A DNA stretch of 64,000 nt, taken from assembly GCF_958298935.1 (NCBI RefSeq), contig NC_084921.1, positions 38,163,001 through 38,227,000 of the forward strand, given 5' to 3'. The position numbers and the translations under genes are program-made. The stretch is from Phragmites australis. Taxonomy: Eukaryota; Streptophyta; Magnoliopsida; Poales; Poaceae. Below, piece after piece: positions 10,701 to 22,189 of this stretch. The number at the start of each line of letters is the position of its first letter. Within the stretch, counting starts at the first letter, position 1. The notes below the pieces were generated by a model. It did not search any database. It had not been told where the DNA came from and worked only from the letters and a program-made list of their open reading frames with translations.

Positions 10701-12369
10701 ATGGTTGTGCTCGCGGCCCAGGTCAGCAAGGCCGGGGGCTTCTCCCCGCCCAAGCAGTCCGAGGGCTCCGCCCCTTGGGTAAGTCGCTGTCGCCCCACCT
10801 TGTAAATGTTGTACATTCAGTATTTCAATAAGCAATCGCTGTGTCAAAATATTTTTTCTGGATTCCGTATGTTTAATCTGTCTGGTGAGGTGCTCGGTTG
10901 TGCGAGAAAAAGTTCGCTCTCTCCTTTTCCCCGCTGATAAAAGAATCCCAATCGGTATGCATGCGAGCAATCGTCGCTGACTTACGTCCGGCATGGTAGG
11001 CTGTGGTGTTCGGTGTCGTGACAGGCTCCTGGGCACTACCAAGTTTCAGGGTGCTCTGGGTAATCCCATCGCTCGAGCTGCTCGAGTAGTCCGGAGCTCG
11101 GGCCCCCCGGAGCGGGCTGTCGGTGCTCGGTTTGGTCTGTCATACCCGGGCGCCACCGAACCATAGGACCTCTGGGTTATGCCTCTGTCCGCTCTTGTCC
11201 GCCGGTTTGGGTATTCGAGAGGTCTCGGGTCGAAAACGAGAGCAGTCTATAGCAAGTACCGCACTAACAGAACGCACCAGACAAAGAAATTCTATATTCT
11301 CTCTTAAGTCACAGGCTGGCAATCACGAGCAGTTCGGCCGCGAGGGCTTCAATGCCCCGGTCTCTGGTCGACCCCAAGGGTCCTCGGGTGGTCCTACCAC
11401 TTAGGCATGGGTGGTCGAGATCACCCGATCCCAGGAGCCTCGTATGCCTCTGAGCACTCAGGCGCTCCGTTGAAAGAATCAAGTTCCCGAGCACCCGAGC
11501 TCGGAAGCACACCCCTCCTGGATCGGTTGGCCGGAAGGCCGGCAGCTGTCCGGTGAGTGGTTATATTCAGACAAGTCTGCTTTCAGTAAATTTATGTTCT
11601 CGAGTCATTCTCGGGGGCTCTCGCGCTTTAATCTGTTCGGCGAGGTGGTCTCCTCGCACGCAAAAACCCTGCCGCGTGTCTACTTTTTCCCAGAACGATA
11701 GAGCGGTTTGTAGAAAGGAGTACCGCGCGTGCGGTAATGTCTGACCGAAGCCCTTCGTGGTGGTCGTGGTGTTCGGTCCGCTTTTAAGGACCCCAAGCAC
11801 TACCGAGTCCTCGGGTGCCCTGGGTAATCCTATCGCTCGAGCTGCTCGAGTAGTCCAGAGCTCAGGCCTCGGAGGCGGGCTGTCAGTGCTCGGTCCGGCC
11901 CGTTTTAAGCCCGGGCACCACCGGACCACGAGGACTCTTGGTCACATTCTCGCCCGCACGCGTCTCCCTTCTACTAACTGAGTGGTCGCAAAGTGAAAAA
12001 GTGTTCATTAGGCACGGCGTGTTCCGAGCGGGATCGATCTATCTCCCGGGCAAGGAAGTCTGTGTCTTTGTTTCTTAACTTAGGCAATGCGGACTCGCGA
12101 GAGCTCGAAGGCCGACTACGCCAGCAATAGCGATCGGGACAACTTCGTTCTCGGGGATGGGAAGGTCGGGAACGGCCCGACTGAGTACTCCCCGGGACTT
12201 CCAGGCAGAGCATCAGAAGAAACATCAAGCACTCAGAGAAATTAGAGTTGCGAGCCCAAGGAAGAGTTGCCATTATATTCACAAGACATATACAAGGCAT
12301 TTTTCAAGGGTTCACTCCTATATTTACATTCATCAAGACAACAAAAGAAAGAAAAAAGCTACAAAAGAT
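10701..12369 (+). other. Tat element 3' non-coding region with imperfect internal duplication
   Basis: No gene. Two related blocks lie here, about 10868-11160 and 11626-11930. They share TTTAATCTGT, GTGTTCGGT, a CTCGAGCTGCTCGAGTAGTC core, and a following TCGGTGCTCGG or TCAGTGCTCGG stretch. They are diverged direct repeats about 760 bp apart. The CTCGAGCTGCTCGAG core is self-complementary. Open frames here are shadows. Confidence 0.7.
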
Positions 12370-14028
12370 CTAGTCGGCGGCGGAGGCGTCGGCTGAATCC
12401 TCTGAGTCGTCCCCGGGGGCTGGCGGCAGCGGCACCTCTCGCCTAAAGCCGGCCGCCACCACAGCGGCGGTACTCCGGACCGCTACCCGGGCGGCCTCTC
12501 CCTCAGCCTTGACCACTCCCTCCCGCGCCGGCTCCAGCGGGAAGTTCGGGTCCCTGCTTCGGTAGCAGGCCAGGACGTGCTCGGCCACTGCATGTGCCAA
12601 GCCACGTCCCTCCCGGGCGGCAAGTTCCAGAACCGCCCAAGGCAGGGCCTCAAGGCGCTCGCAGACCTGCTGAAGCCCCAACACTTGTCGTGCGGGGCTG
12701 TCGCTCTTCTGATCTTCAACAAGCCGCCCAAGACCACCCTTCTCTACGGCCCGCCGCATCCGCCGGAGTATGTCTTCCAGCATATGCTGCAGGTTGACCC
12801 GTGAGACAAAAGCGGTCTCGAGCTTCTCCTTGGCAGCCCGTAGCTGCGCCTCGAGTCCCTGGTCCCCAGCCTGCTACCTCCCTCTCCTGCGCCTGCCCCA
12901 TCCTGGCAAGGGCCTCGCCAGCTTGCTGCTTCGACGCCTCAGCCAGGCGGGCGGCGCCTTCTCGTTCCCGCGCGGCTTCTGCTTGCACGGTCTTCAAAAT
13001 TTCTTGTTCCCGCGCGGCTTCCGCGCGGATGTCTTCTAGGAGCTTCTGCTCCCGCGCGGCCGCCGCACGGGCCTCCTCCTGGGCGCCCGCCAGCTGCGCC
13101 TTTTCCAATGCCAGGCGGGCGCTTTTGGCCTCGAGCTCCCCCTCCTTGGCGTTCACCGCTGCGCCCAGCCGCCCGACCGCTACCTGGACGCCTTCAATGG
13201 CGGCCAGGAAGGGGTCGTCGGGCTGGCCGGGCGCCGGTGGGGCCCAGGCCTCTCCGCAGAGTGCCTCCAGGGGGTCCGAGCTCTCTGCAGGGCCCTGCAC
13301 CGCCATCCGCCCCGGGCTCTGCCTGCCCGGGGTAGGCTCCGCCGGCACCGAAGACTCGGACGGCGGCCGCATTCCCGCATCGGCCGCCCTGTCCGCCGGC
13401 CCCGGCAAAGCATCCACCTCCACCGTCATCCGCCCCGGGCTCTCCGCGCCCGGGGTAGGTTCCGTCGACGCCAAGGATCCGGACGGTTGCTCCGTCCTCC
13501 TCTCGGCCGCCGCCTCTGCCTCTCTCCCAGTGGCCGCCACGACAATTGGCGCCTCCGCCGTTCCTGTGCCCGCCTCCGTCGGCGCAGCCGGCGGGCTCGG
13601 CTCTGGCCTCGGCGCCCGCGCCTTCTCCGTCGCAGTGGCACCTGCGGCCGGCCTACGGGAGACAGATGAAAAATGTCAAAGCTTAGTTCGGGCCAGAAAT
13701 GCCCAGGAAAAAGCAAGAAAGGAGACTCACCGATACTGCCATTTGGCCGCTGGGAGCCTGATGTCCGGGTCCGGCCCCGTCGGTTCGGACCCCTCCCGTC
13801 GCCTCTTCCGCTGGGGGCTCGGCAGGACCGCTGCGCGGGCCTCAGGTGCCGCTACGCGGGTCTCGGGTTCCGCCGTGTGGGTCACGGGCGCCGGTGCAGG
13901 CCCCATCCGCACCAGCCGCGGCTCCAGCACCGGGAATGCCGCCGCTGCCGTTGGCGACGGCGGAGAATCCGGCACTAGAATCAGGGCCCGGGGACGCTTT
14001 CCCCGGTCTCCCGGCGCCACCTCCTCGA
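12370..14028 (-). pseudogene. Antisense intron-containing ORF of the Tat element, coiled-coil protein, frameshifted
   Basis: The Tat lineage is known for additional ORFs, often antisense, between integrase and the 3' LTR; their role is unknown. On the minus strand, exon A (14028 to 13731) encodes a Pro/Ala-rich and KRRREG-containing segment. It ends at a strong donor (GTGAGT), with a 78-bp intron (13730-13653) and acceptor CCCGTAG. The joined frame (phase 2) runs on from 13652 through Pro/Ala/Glu-rich sequence into a long Ala-Arg-Glu coiled coil (LLEDIRAEAAREQEILK). At about 12865-12885 the reading moves to another frame (AQLRAAKEKLE, HMLEDILRRMRRAVE) and ends acidic (DDSEDSADASAAD), so one small indel breaks it. 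The N-terminus is cut at 14028 by the displaced gag copy. No domain is firmly identified. Confidence 0.7.
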
Positions 14029-14322
14029 CGGTTTGGAGTGCGACCTCCATGCCGTCCAACAGCAGGAAGGGGAGACGCTACGGCGCTTTATACAACGCTT
14101 TAGCCAGGTTCGCAATACTATTCTGCGAGTGGCCCCCCATGCTATTATTGTTGCTTTCCGGCAGGGCGTCCGTGACGAGCGGATGCTCGAAAAGCTAGGT
14201 ACGCACGAGATCGAGACCACTGCGGAACTCTTCGCACTGACCGATAAGTGCGCCAAGGCTGCGGAGGCCAGGGCGTGGCATGCTCCTCGCCCCGCCTCCG
14301 ACCAGCCAAGTTCTTCCCGCTC
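14029..14322 (+). repeat. Displaced copy of a gag segment (matches 5729-6022)
   Basis: These 294 bases align to 5729-6022 of the same element at a constant offset of 8300 with no gaps and seven mismatches by my count. Both edges are abrupt: antisense-ORF DNA on the left, unrelated AT-rich DNA on the right. The segment covers the middle of the gag domain, in the same orientation as gag. Confidence 0.95.
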
Positions 14323-16376
14323 ACGCACACACCTCACAAAGAGGGGTTGGGAAGAGCTCTACAAGCTTTTGCTATAGTTGTGGACGTGAGGAACACCAGC
14401 ACTAGCATCAGCATTACCTCTAAATGAAGGGGAGGGGATATAAATACCACACACACAAAAACTAGACGTTACAGTCAGAAAGGTACGGAGTCTCCGCAAA
14501 AAAATTACGGACACTCTAGATTTTAACACAACTAGCTGTTGTTTTTAAAAAAAAAAACAAACTAGCCATTAGAACTAGAATTTACAGACCCTTCATAAAA
14601 GTGCGGATTATCCACAAAAATATACGGGTACTCCACGGTTTAACAAAACAGCATAGGTCACCATAGTGAAAATGCCATAACTTTTTGTTATGAACTCCGA
14701 TTTCGATGATCTTAGACTCTACGGAAAACTTATTCGAAGGGCTATCCATCCCAACTAAAAACAAACTCTAAGGCCACCAGGTGCAAGTGTTGTGACATAT
14801 GTTTCTCTTAAGTTAGTACTTGGGTTTGGTTAGTTTGAGCACCTAGACTTGTCAAACCATTCTATGTCACATCTATCTTGATAGAGTGGCATACCTATAC
14901 TTAAGATCAAATATGAAATCTATTTCAACCTCTTGAGCCTGATAAACTTAAACTTGTCACTTCTTTTCAATTTTACTTTACGATGGTGCAACCTTTTCTT
15001 GTCTCTTCTTCTTGAACATATCCTTCTTAAGCTTATGACTTGGGATTCTTAAACACATATGGTCAAGAATCAACTTGACATCCTCAAGCCACCTTAAAGC
15101 TTATGATTCAACAATGATTTAATATTTGACAATGTATGACCACTTATGGCCTTGATCGGTGCCTCGGTGGCCAATACTTGCTTTTTTCTCCATCGCATGG
15201 GTCTCTCGGCACCAAGCATTTTGCTTGCCCTTTTCCACTTGCATGGTCCTTCGTAGCCAAGCTATTTGTCACCCTTATACCATCTTTTCATCTTGAGTCA
15301 CACATCAACAATAAGCATTTATTGAATTCTATTTCTTCAATAATATGATCTTTGCTTGAATATTTACTTTTATATAAATCTTGTGATTAAACAAGCTTCC
15401 ATGTTAACTTCCCCTGAATTTGCTAAGCCTTTGATCGACTTTCTTCTTTCTTGATTAAGAATATCATTCATGTGACCAAGCAACCTATTATTGCAATTCT
15501 CTTTAATTTACCATTGTTCTTGATCACATATCTATTCATCATCAATATACACTCATGTATTCTATTTTTTCAACTTAATATTTATTTCAGTATGTTTCTT
15601 CGTATTGATATTATGACCAAACAAGCTTCCTTATAAACTCTTCTTGATCAACTAAGTCTTTAATCACTTGTCTTCTTTCTTAATCAAAATACTAATTTTG
15701 TGACCAAACAAGTTCTTAACTAAATCTTCCTTGATTTAAAAAGCTCTTAAAATACTAAGCCCTTGATCATATTTCTTCTTAGTGTTGTAATATTGATCAA
15801 TCTTTATACACTTTTATTTTTCTTTAATTATGCAAGCAAACAACCAATGAGATTATACAATTGCACTTGCATCCTTATCTCTTTTGTACTTTTTAATCTT
15901 TGCTCATCATTTATTTACTCTTATATACTTTATATGACATGAGCTTGACTTTATCATTTGCATGTAAAAACATATTCAAACTTAATAAATTTATTAGTCC
16001 TTCAATTATTTTATCATTCAATTAGCAAAACCCATTAAGAGGCCTAAATATACTTTCTCTTATCCAGGTTCCATTTTCATGAACTAATCAAGCAATTGTG
16101 TTACATCCACAACTTGTCAAGAAAAAGTTTGAACCTTTAATTATTGCTTAAAGGACTTGAGATGCTTGGAATTTCTTGCGAGGTATCTTAACTTGGCATT
16201 CAATTGGATGCTTGTTACAAAGCTACTGTTTGCACTACCTGCATGTACTTGCCAATACATCATACATGCACCTATCTATCTGGATGAAGACCACAGGAGA
16301 ACGAAAAGATTCAGAACGAGAATGTGCATCGAAATAAAATCGTTTCAACCGATTGACACGAGTTACAGATGAAATT
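14323..16376. other. Unclassified AT-rich repeat-like DNA, probably an LTR remnant
   Basis: No coding potential. The left part carries CGGAGTCTCCG-, CGGACACTC- and CGGGTACTCC-like motifs, and a TATAAATA at 14439-14446. Such short CGG-TCC motifs occur in grass LTR elements (compare 60041-60680), so an LTR remnant is plausible. The rest (14800-16376) is T-rich with scattered CTTCTT and TTGATC words. I cannot name the family. Confidence 0.4.
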
Positions 16377-16449
16377 TTAAGGGCCTGGAAGAGTGCGTGG
16401 CTTTGCATCAGCAGCAAACTGGTATAGAGGGCCCTGTTGACCTTCACTC

Positions 16450-17091
16450 TCAGACGATGGTGCAGGGGCCGGGGTGGTCGTCGACGGCGATGCAGTACGG
16501 TGGGTACGGCGGGGGGCACGGTGGGCACGGCTTGGGGCACGGCGGTGGGCACGGCATGGGGCACGGCGATGGGCACGGCATGGGACACAGCTTGGGGCAC
16601 AGCTGCATCTGGGCGCACAGTTTCTTCTTCTTCTCCTCTTCCTCCTTCTCCTTCTTCTTCTCTTCCTCCTCCTTCTTCTTCTTTTCCTCGGCCTCCTTCT
16701 TCTCATCGCTCACCGACATCACCTCCACCTGGTGCTTCGCCTTGCGCAGCTCTGCCACGACCTTCACCACGTCCACCTCCCCCACCACCGTCAGCGTGCT
16801 CTTCTCCTCGTCGTATGTCAGCGACTTGATCCCTGGCATTACCAGACACAAACACACATGAATGATGACTAAATGACTAAGAATTAGAATACATACAGGG
16901 AGAAAGATAATTACCTTTAACTTTTGAGGTGATCCCCAGGACGCAGGTCTTGCACTTCTTGCAGGTGATCGCCACTTTAAGCACTATCTGATGATGCAGA
17001 ACAACAGTGACTAACCGACAGAAATTCACATGCTAGGGAAGAATTGAGAACATATAAACGGATGAAAGAAACTCGAGATGCTAACCTTCAT
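16450..17091 (-). CDS. Heavy-metal-associated isoprenylated plant protein (HIPP), 153 aa
   Basis: Three exons on the minus strand: 17086-17091 (only Met-Lys), 16915-16987 and 16450-16832. Phases are 0 and 1, all introns are GT-AG, and the total is 462 nt. Residues 1 to about 70 form an HMA fold (beta-alpha-beta-beta-alpha-beta) from KIVLKVAITC to QVEVMSV. The metal loop reads CKKCKTC, close to but not the classic M-x-C-x-x-C. A Lys/Glu-rich charged helix (written as CTTCTT-type runs on the plus strand) follows, then a Pro/Cys-rich tail of PCPxPCP repeats. The C-terminus CTIV fits a CaaX prenylation box, which would anchor the protein to membranes. HIPPs are linked to metal handling, stress and, in cereals, to binding by pathogen effectors; the role of this member is unknown. 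Confidence 0.88.
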
Positions 17092-17848
17092 CGTCACGCT
17101 GAGATTTATTCTCTGGATACTACTTGGTTATTACTAGTTGGTTGTTCGCATATGTGTCTGAAATTAAGCTCTGCCAAAGGCCTCTTCACCTATAGGTAGC
17201 TTTATACAAGGGTCCTTGGCAATGGTTACATGCCATAGTTGGACTTCGTCAATGGCCATATACAAACACGCCGCAATTATTATGTCCTTAAGAGATCTAG
17301 AATAACTTAAACCAAGCAAGTCAAGGACGTAGTAACTAGAACTAGTAGGTGCAGCTCACATATAAGAGACACGGTCGTTGGAATTATTTTGAAGCTATAT
17401 GGAGTGGAATATGTCTAAATTTCCCTAGCGTAGGAGATGCCAAATCCCTTCAAATGGCAGTTCTCGATATAAAATGGCGCGGCAAATTGGCACTCTAACA
17501 GCCGGTTTACAAGATAGATAGATAAAAAATCTCTAGCTCAATAATCAAAGCATGAATGGATAGGGAATGCATGTTCCTGCCTGCTGTGGTTTCTTGTGTG
17601 TCGCAATGGCAGTGGTTGACGAGTATTCCTTTCTGTTATAAATTAACTAACGAAGATGATTACACGTTGAGTAGGTAGCAAATAGGAAATGCCAGCAACT
17701 AATACTACTAGAGAAGTAGTAGTACCGGTATATCCGTAGGTTTTTGTATTGGTGTAATGTCGCCGAGGAATCAGCAGGGGTCATATATTCTCAGAGTTGT
17801 TGCTCTCGTTTTATTCATGTATGTTGATTCCTAAAGTTGCTAGAAATT
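17092..17848. other. Upstream region of the HIPP gene
   Basis: Includes the presumed promoter and 5' leader of the HIPP gene (read leftwards). No convincing promoter motif or other gene is seen. Confidence 0.4.
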
Positions 17849-18199
17849 TAAAATCATCTTCAGTAGATACTTTAAAAATTTATTTTTATAATATTATTAC
17901 AGTATTCTTTAATACTATTACAGTATTCTCTATTTTTTTTATCTCTAACAACTATTTATTTCCTTCCTTTTATTACTATCTATCTCTCTTCGAACCCACA
18001 TACATACACTATAAACAGTATTGCTGCATCTCCCGATCTCCAGCAAATTTACCGTTCGTCTCCCGTAAATCTACCGTTCCCGCATCACTATCGCAGCCGA
18101 AACTGTTTCTGCTGGAGCACTTTCCGAGCGCACGAGTCCGGCTGCATCCCTGTGCTGCTACTGTAGCAGTCAAAAAACTACTCCGCTGAAGATGGCCTA
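17849..18199. mobile_element. Candidate MITE with imperfect terminal inverted repeats
   Basis: The left end reads ATCATCTTCAGTAGATAC and the right end CTCCGCTGAAGATGGCCT, whose reverse complement resembles the left end at most positions. The interior is non-coding, and its T-rich left half could not encode a transposase. No clear target duplication was found, so this is tentative. Confidence 0.35.
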
Positions 18200-19785
18200 A
18201 TCAGATAACCCAGAGCAGTGAGCAGTGGCATTTTTCGAAGCCGGGAAGGAGTAGTGCCATATTTTCAATCTGGCTAAACTGCAATGGCATGTATCTTACG
18301 CCACCTTCTTCTAAGCTCCGCTGGACGACACGATGTGAACAATTTACAATTGCCAGTGGAGTGATCCGGGGAGATTGCTGATGAGTGGCGTAACAGCCGG
18401 CAGCCTGTGGACGGTAGCCTAAAATCCCAGCAAACTAAACGGCAAAACTAAGCACTACCTACGTCGACTAATGGTGTGGCGAGTAGTTGCCACCACGTTC
18501 AGTTTCTCTTGACTCGTCCACCTGCCGCGGGACGGTGGTGCAGAACAGCGGCCGTCCACCGGTTCTTGGCCAAAGGTCACGGCGGGCCAAATCGATCAAA
18601 GGCTCATGAACACAGAGTCGCGCGCCATGCACGGAGCAGAAAGTCTAGCCTCTGATGACTCTGCCAATAACGTACATCGATCGGCGGCGCAAGGCAACTC
18701 ATGGTTTTTTTAATATTATTTTTTCGGCAGTTTAAAAAATATTGCGTAAATTCAAAAAATTACAAAAATAACAAATGGTTTTACAAAATCTAGTTTTCGT
18801 ACAATCAACTAGTGAAAACTGGATTTTCGCATGTTGGATTAGCGAAAAATTGAAATTTTTCGCTAAATGAAATATAGAAGAAAAAAATTATATGAATGAA
18901 AGAGCGAAAATTTCAGGCCTGCAAAAATTTTCTTTTCTAAGATGGGTTGTGCAAAAATATTTTCGCATAATGAAAATCGAAAATAAAATTTTTCGCTATT
19001 TGGTGATGCAAATAGTTTACCAAAAATACAAGCGGGAATGGTTTCTGACGTGATATTTTATCATAGTCGCACCATGGCATGTGTGACTTGTTCGCTTCTT
19101 TCTGCAGCTCCATCTCACTTTTCTTCTGCTATGGGTCTTCATTTCTTTTTTGTTATTCATCCTCGCGCTTGAGTCTATCAAGGATGTCACATCATAGCTT
19201 ATAGGGGCTCATCTTGCTTTTACTCTTGTTGGACCCGAATCCGGACCCGAACTGAAAGTCATGAATGGGATTATGGTGGAGATGAAGTAGTCGGTTTATA
19301 TGCACTAAAACGCATTCACCCTTGGGGTTACCCTTATATAGAGTAGGTGGTTGTGGCATGTGTTAGAGATCTCACGAGATCCTGCCATGTGTTCGAATCT
19401 ATGGTATGAAGTCAATAGAGAGAGAAAGAGGCGCGACACATCACGGATGCGTAGTTTTCGAGTGGCGAAGCATGGACCGAGTGATTGGTCATTGTGCATG
19501 CCATTAAAGCCATGATTCACACACTATAGGTATAAGCCGGTTGTAACGGCTAGTGTTATGGATTTGATGAATCATGTGCTCTAGCATCTTCCCTGATTGA
19601 TTCACCGATTATTAGCAATATAGAGTGGTTCTTTTTTCTTCATACAGAAACTATCTAAACTAATGAAATGGAAAGCTAAACAAAATAATTAGTTATGTAA
19701 CAGTCTAAACAAAATACATTAACTAAACATACAAGTAAAACAGATAACGTATGACCCCTACCATGGCCCTTATCCTGACCCCTAT
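18200..19785. other. Intergenic; AT-rich block with TTTTCGC words at 18715-19010
   Basis: No gene. Around 18715-19010 the words TTTTCGC, GCGAAAA and TAGCGAAAA recur in both orientations in a poly-A/T background, giving many short inverted matches. It may be a small non-autonomous element, but I could not define its ends. The remainder shows nothing I recognise. Confidence 0.4.
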
Positions 19786-22111
19786 TGTAACACACCAGGT
19801 CCCCCCAAACGCCTGAGATGCCACCAACTACCCTTCAAAACTAGGCGAAACTAAGAAAGTATTTCGGTAGCACCTCCTTTTAAATAGCGACAACGCAGAA
19901 GCAAACATATATATAAATAGGACTAAACAAGCACGCTAACACATAACTAAACATACTAGCAGGATAGGGATATAAACCGAGCTATCATTCCAGAATACAC
20001 AAACAATGCAAGAAACTTTAAATCTAGATTCCTATTATTACATCACAGCATATATAGTTAGTGGCAAAATAATGCAAGACATGTAGCTACTTCCAACCCT
20101 CAAGCCAAACACACCTCTCAAACACTTGAAAGAGAAAATAAAGAAAGAAGAGTGAGATATAAAATCTCAGCAAACAGACTTCTATAACGACTTATTCAAT
20201 CTACAAGTTCTCTAAGCAATGATTTAAGCATGAGAGGTATTAAGACGGAAAAATAAAGCAAATTGATAGCAGGTTAATGGTCTAATTCCATAAAAACATG
20301 AACAATAATATTTAAAGTAATGGAACCTCGTATAAGGAAAGTTCAATCACCACTGCATAAAGCCATAGTGAAGCCTCACTTCCCTTGTTTCAAATCATGC
20401 CAGCATCCAACAACTGAGTACTTTAATTTCAACAATATTCATGATTGCTTATGCAATGCAAATGACATGTCCACTATCTTCATACCCAACAAAGTATGAA
20501 GTTGCATCGTATTACGGCAATATACGATGTTGTATTGGTACGATCGCAACCATAGGTTCACGATACCACTTCAAGTGCAAATGCAATGCAATGCAAATGA
20601 CATGATGCAATAGCAATGAGCACCTCATAGAACATGATCTTCTTATATTATATCACATATGATATTCTTCATGGGAGATAACATAAAGCCACACATAGAG
20701 AATATTTTAATCAAAGAAAGAAATTTATTTCAATACTTCAATTAAATTAGAGCTTCATTTCAATAGGTCATGTTGAGTTGGTTAAAGTACTATAATTAAA
20801 ATAGAGATAGAATAAATAACAAGTTAAAACGTATAGCAAAACTATCACTATGTTTACTTGCCTCTAACAAAGACGACAACCACTCTAGGCGCGATCTGAA
20901 GCACTACCACCTGCTTTAACAACATAAGCTCATAATACAATGCAAACAAACATACACGTATAGAAGATTAACCACTCCTACGGCCCAACCCAACAATCAA
21001 GTGAATACGGCGAATGCCACTCTCGGCTAACTGCACAATGCTGCTTCTTTTTTTAATCTTTTAATCTGCATAAGATATGATAGCAAAAATATACATTTTA
21101 TACAAAACAAGACCTACAACTTCCGTAGAGAAACCTTATTCATATAGTGCTACTAAGGTGGCCTAAACTGCAACTGAAAATATAATTCAGAATTTGTCTA
21201 GAATTTCAGGCAGCAAGCTTCACATTTTTATATCTTCGACACCATACAAAAAGACTCAAAATTCATTAGGATATAGAACTTTGCATCCTCTACATTATTA
21301 GTATATATATATATTTTTTTTTTCAGAAAAGATCATTAAGATGGCATAAAGCATAACTGAACCTCAACTGAATTTTCTATCAGCAAAACACAACAGCCAA
21401 CTCAAAAATCCATAACTCCTAATCCACTTAGGATAAAATCATGAAATTTCACGAGCATATATAGATCTAAATCCCCTACAACTTTGCTTCAAATCGTACC
21501 CTCAAATTACCCATTATGATGGCCAAAAAATGTTTTGATCTATACTGTCCAGGCTCTCATCAGAGAAAAACAACCAACTTGTAGTAATGATATCTCCCAA
21601 ACCACATGGTCTATGAAGGTGATTTTGGTTCCAAAAGAAAGGTATTAAAGTCCTCTACCACTTTGTCCATAGTGGACAAATTTATTTCGACCATTAACTT
21701 GCGCAAAAACGACATTGAACAAAGACTGCATAAACTGACGGATTTCAGAAGGTGGACGAAATTGATTTCGACTAAACCCCTAACTAAATCTCCTCTAAAC
21801 TCGTGATTAAAACCTCATAAATCAACCAAACGGAGGAGATTAAGGTAGCGATTCCTCATCTAGAGCAACCATGAACAAGACGATGAGAACCTAGTGATTC
21901 CCACCTCTCCCCTTCTTCCTTGTTGCACCTTATCTTCCCCTCCCTCTCCTCCTCTCCTTTGGACTGCAGCAAGAGAAAGGGGAAAGCAACAGGCCTGCAG
22001 CAACCACAGGCAACAACAGTAAGAGGATAAGGAGGTAAGGTGTGTGTGGGGTCAGCTGGGCCTTTTGGGTCGGCCCAGGTGGCCCACAGATCCTTCATTT
22101 TTTTTATTACA
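19786..22111 (-). repeat. 3' LTR of the chromovirus-type element
   Basis: Bounded by TGTAACA (19786) and TATTACA (ending 22111), giving TGTAA...TTACA termini. On the minus strand it is preceded by a purine-rich tract (AAAGGAGGGAAGAA) next to 22111, as expected for a polypurine tract. Positions 21148-21847 recur at 23338-24040. Confidence 0.7.
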
Positions 22112-22189
22112 TTCTTCCCTCCTTTAAAGAATTCATCCCCGAATTCAACCATTCCAAGGAAACTACGGGGGGGGGGGGGGAAGAAAAGA

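Larger units (their letters stand above)
3168..14322 (+). mobile_element. Tat-lineage Ty3/gypsy LTR retrotransposon, lacking its 3' LTR
   Basis: The order is 5' LTR (3168-4628), primer binding site, gag-protease, reverse transcriptase, RNase H, a second archaeal-type RNase H, integrase, a long 3' region, and an antisense ORF. The extra RNase H and the antisense ORF between integrase and the 3' end are known marks of the Tat branch. Gag and pol lie in one frame but are split by two stops (7242-7244 and 9855-9857). I find no 3' LTR: homology to the element ends at 14322 within a displaced gag copy, followed by unrelated AT-rich DNA. The copy is therefore broken and could move only with help, if at all. 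Flanking target-site duplications cannot be assessed without the right end. Confidence 0.9.

Noticed and set aside
14145..14330. Minus-strand frames over the displaced gag copy
   Set aside because: Same shadows occur opposite the original gag segment at 5845-6030.
16377..16872. Gly/His-rich and Phe/Ser-rich plus-strand frames
   Set aside because: They are antisense readings of the HIPP Pro/Cys-rich tail and Lys/Glu helix.
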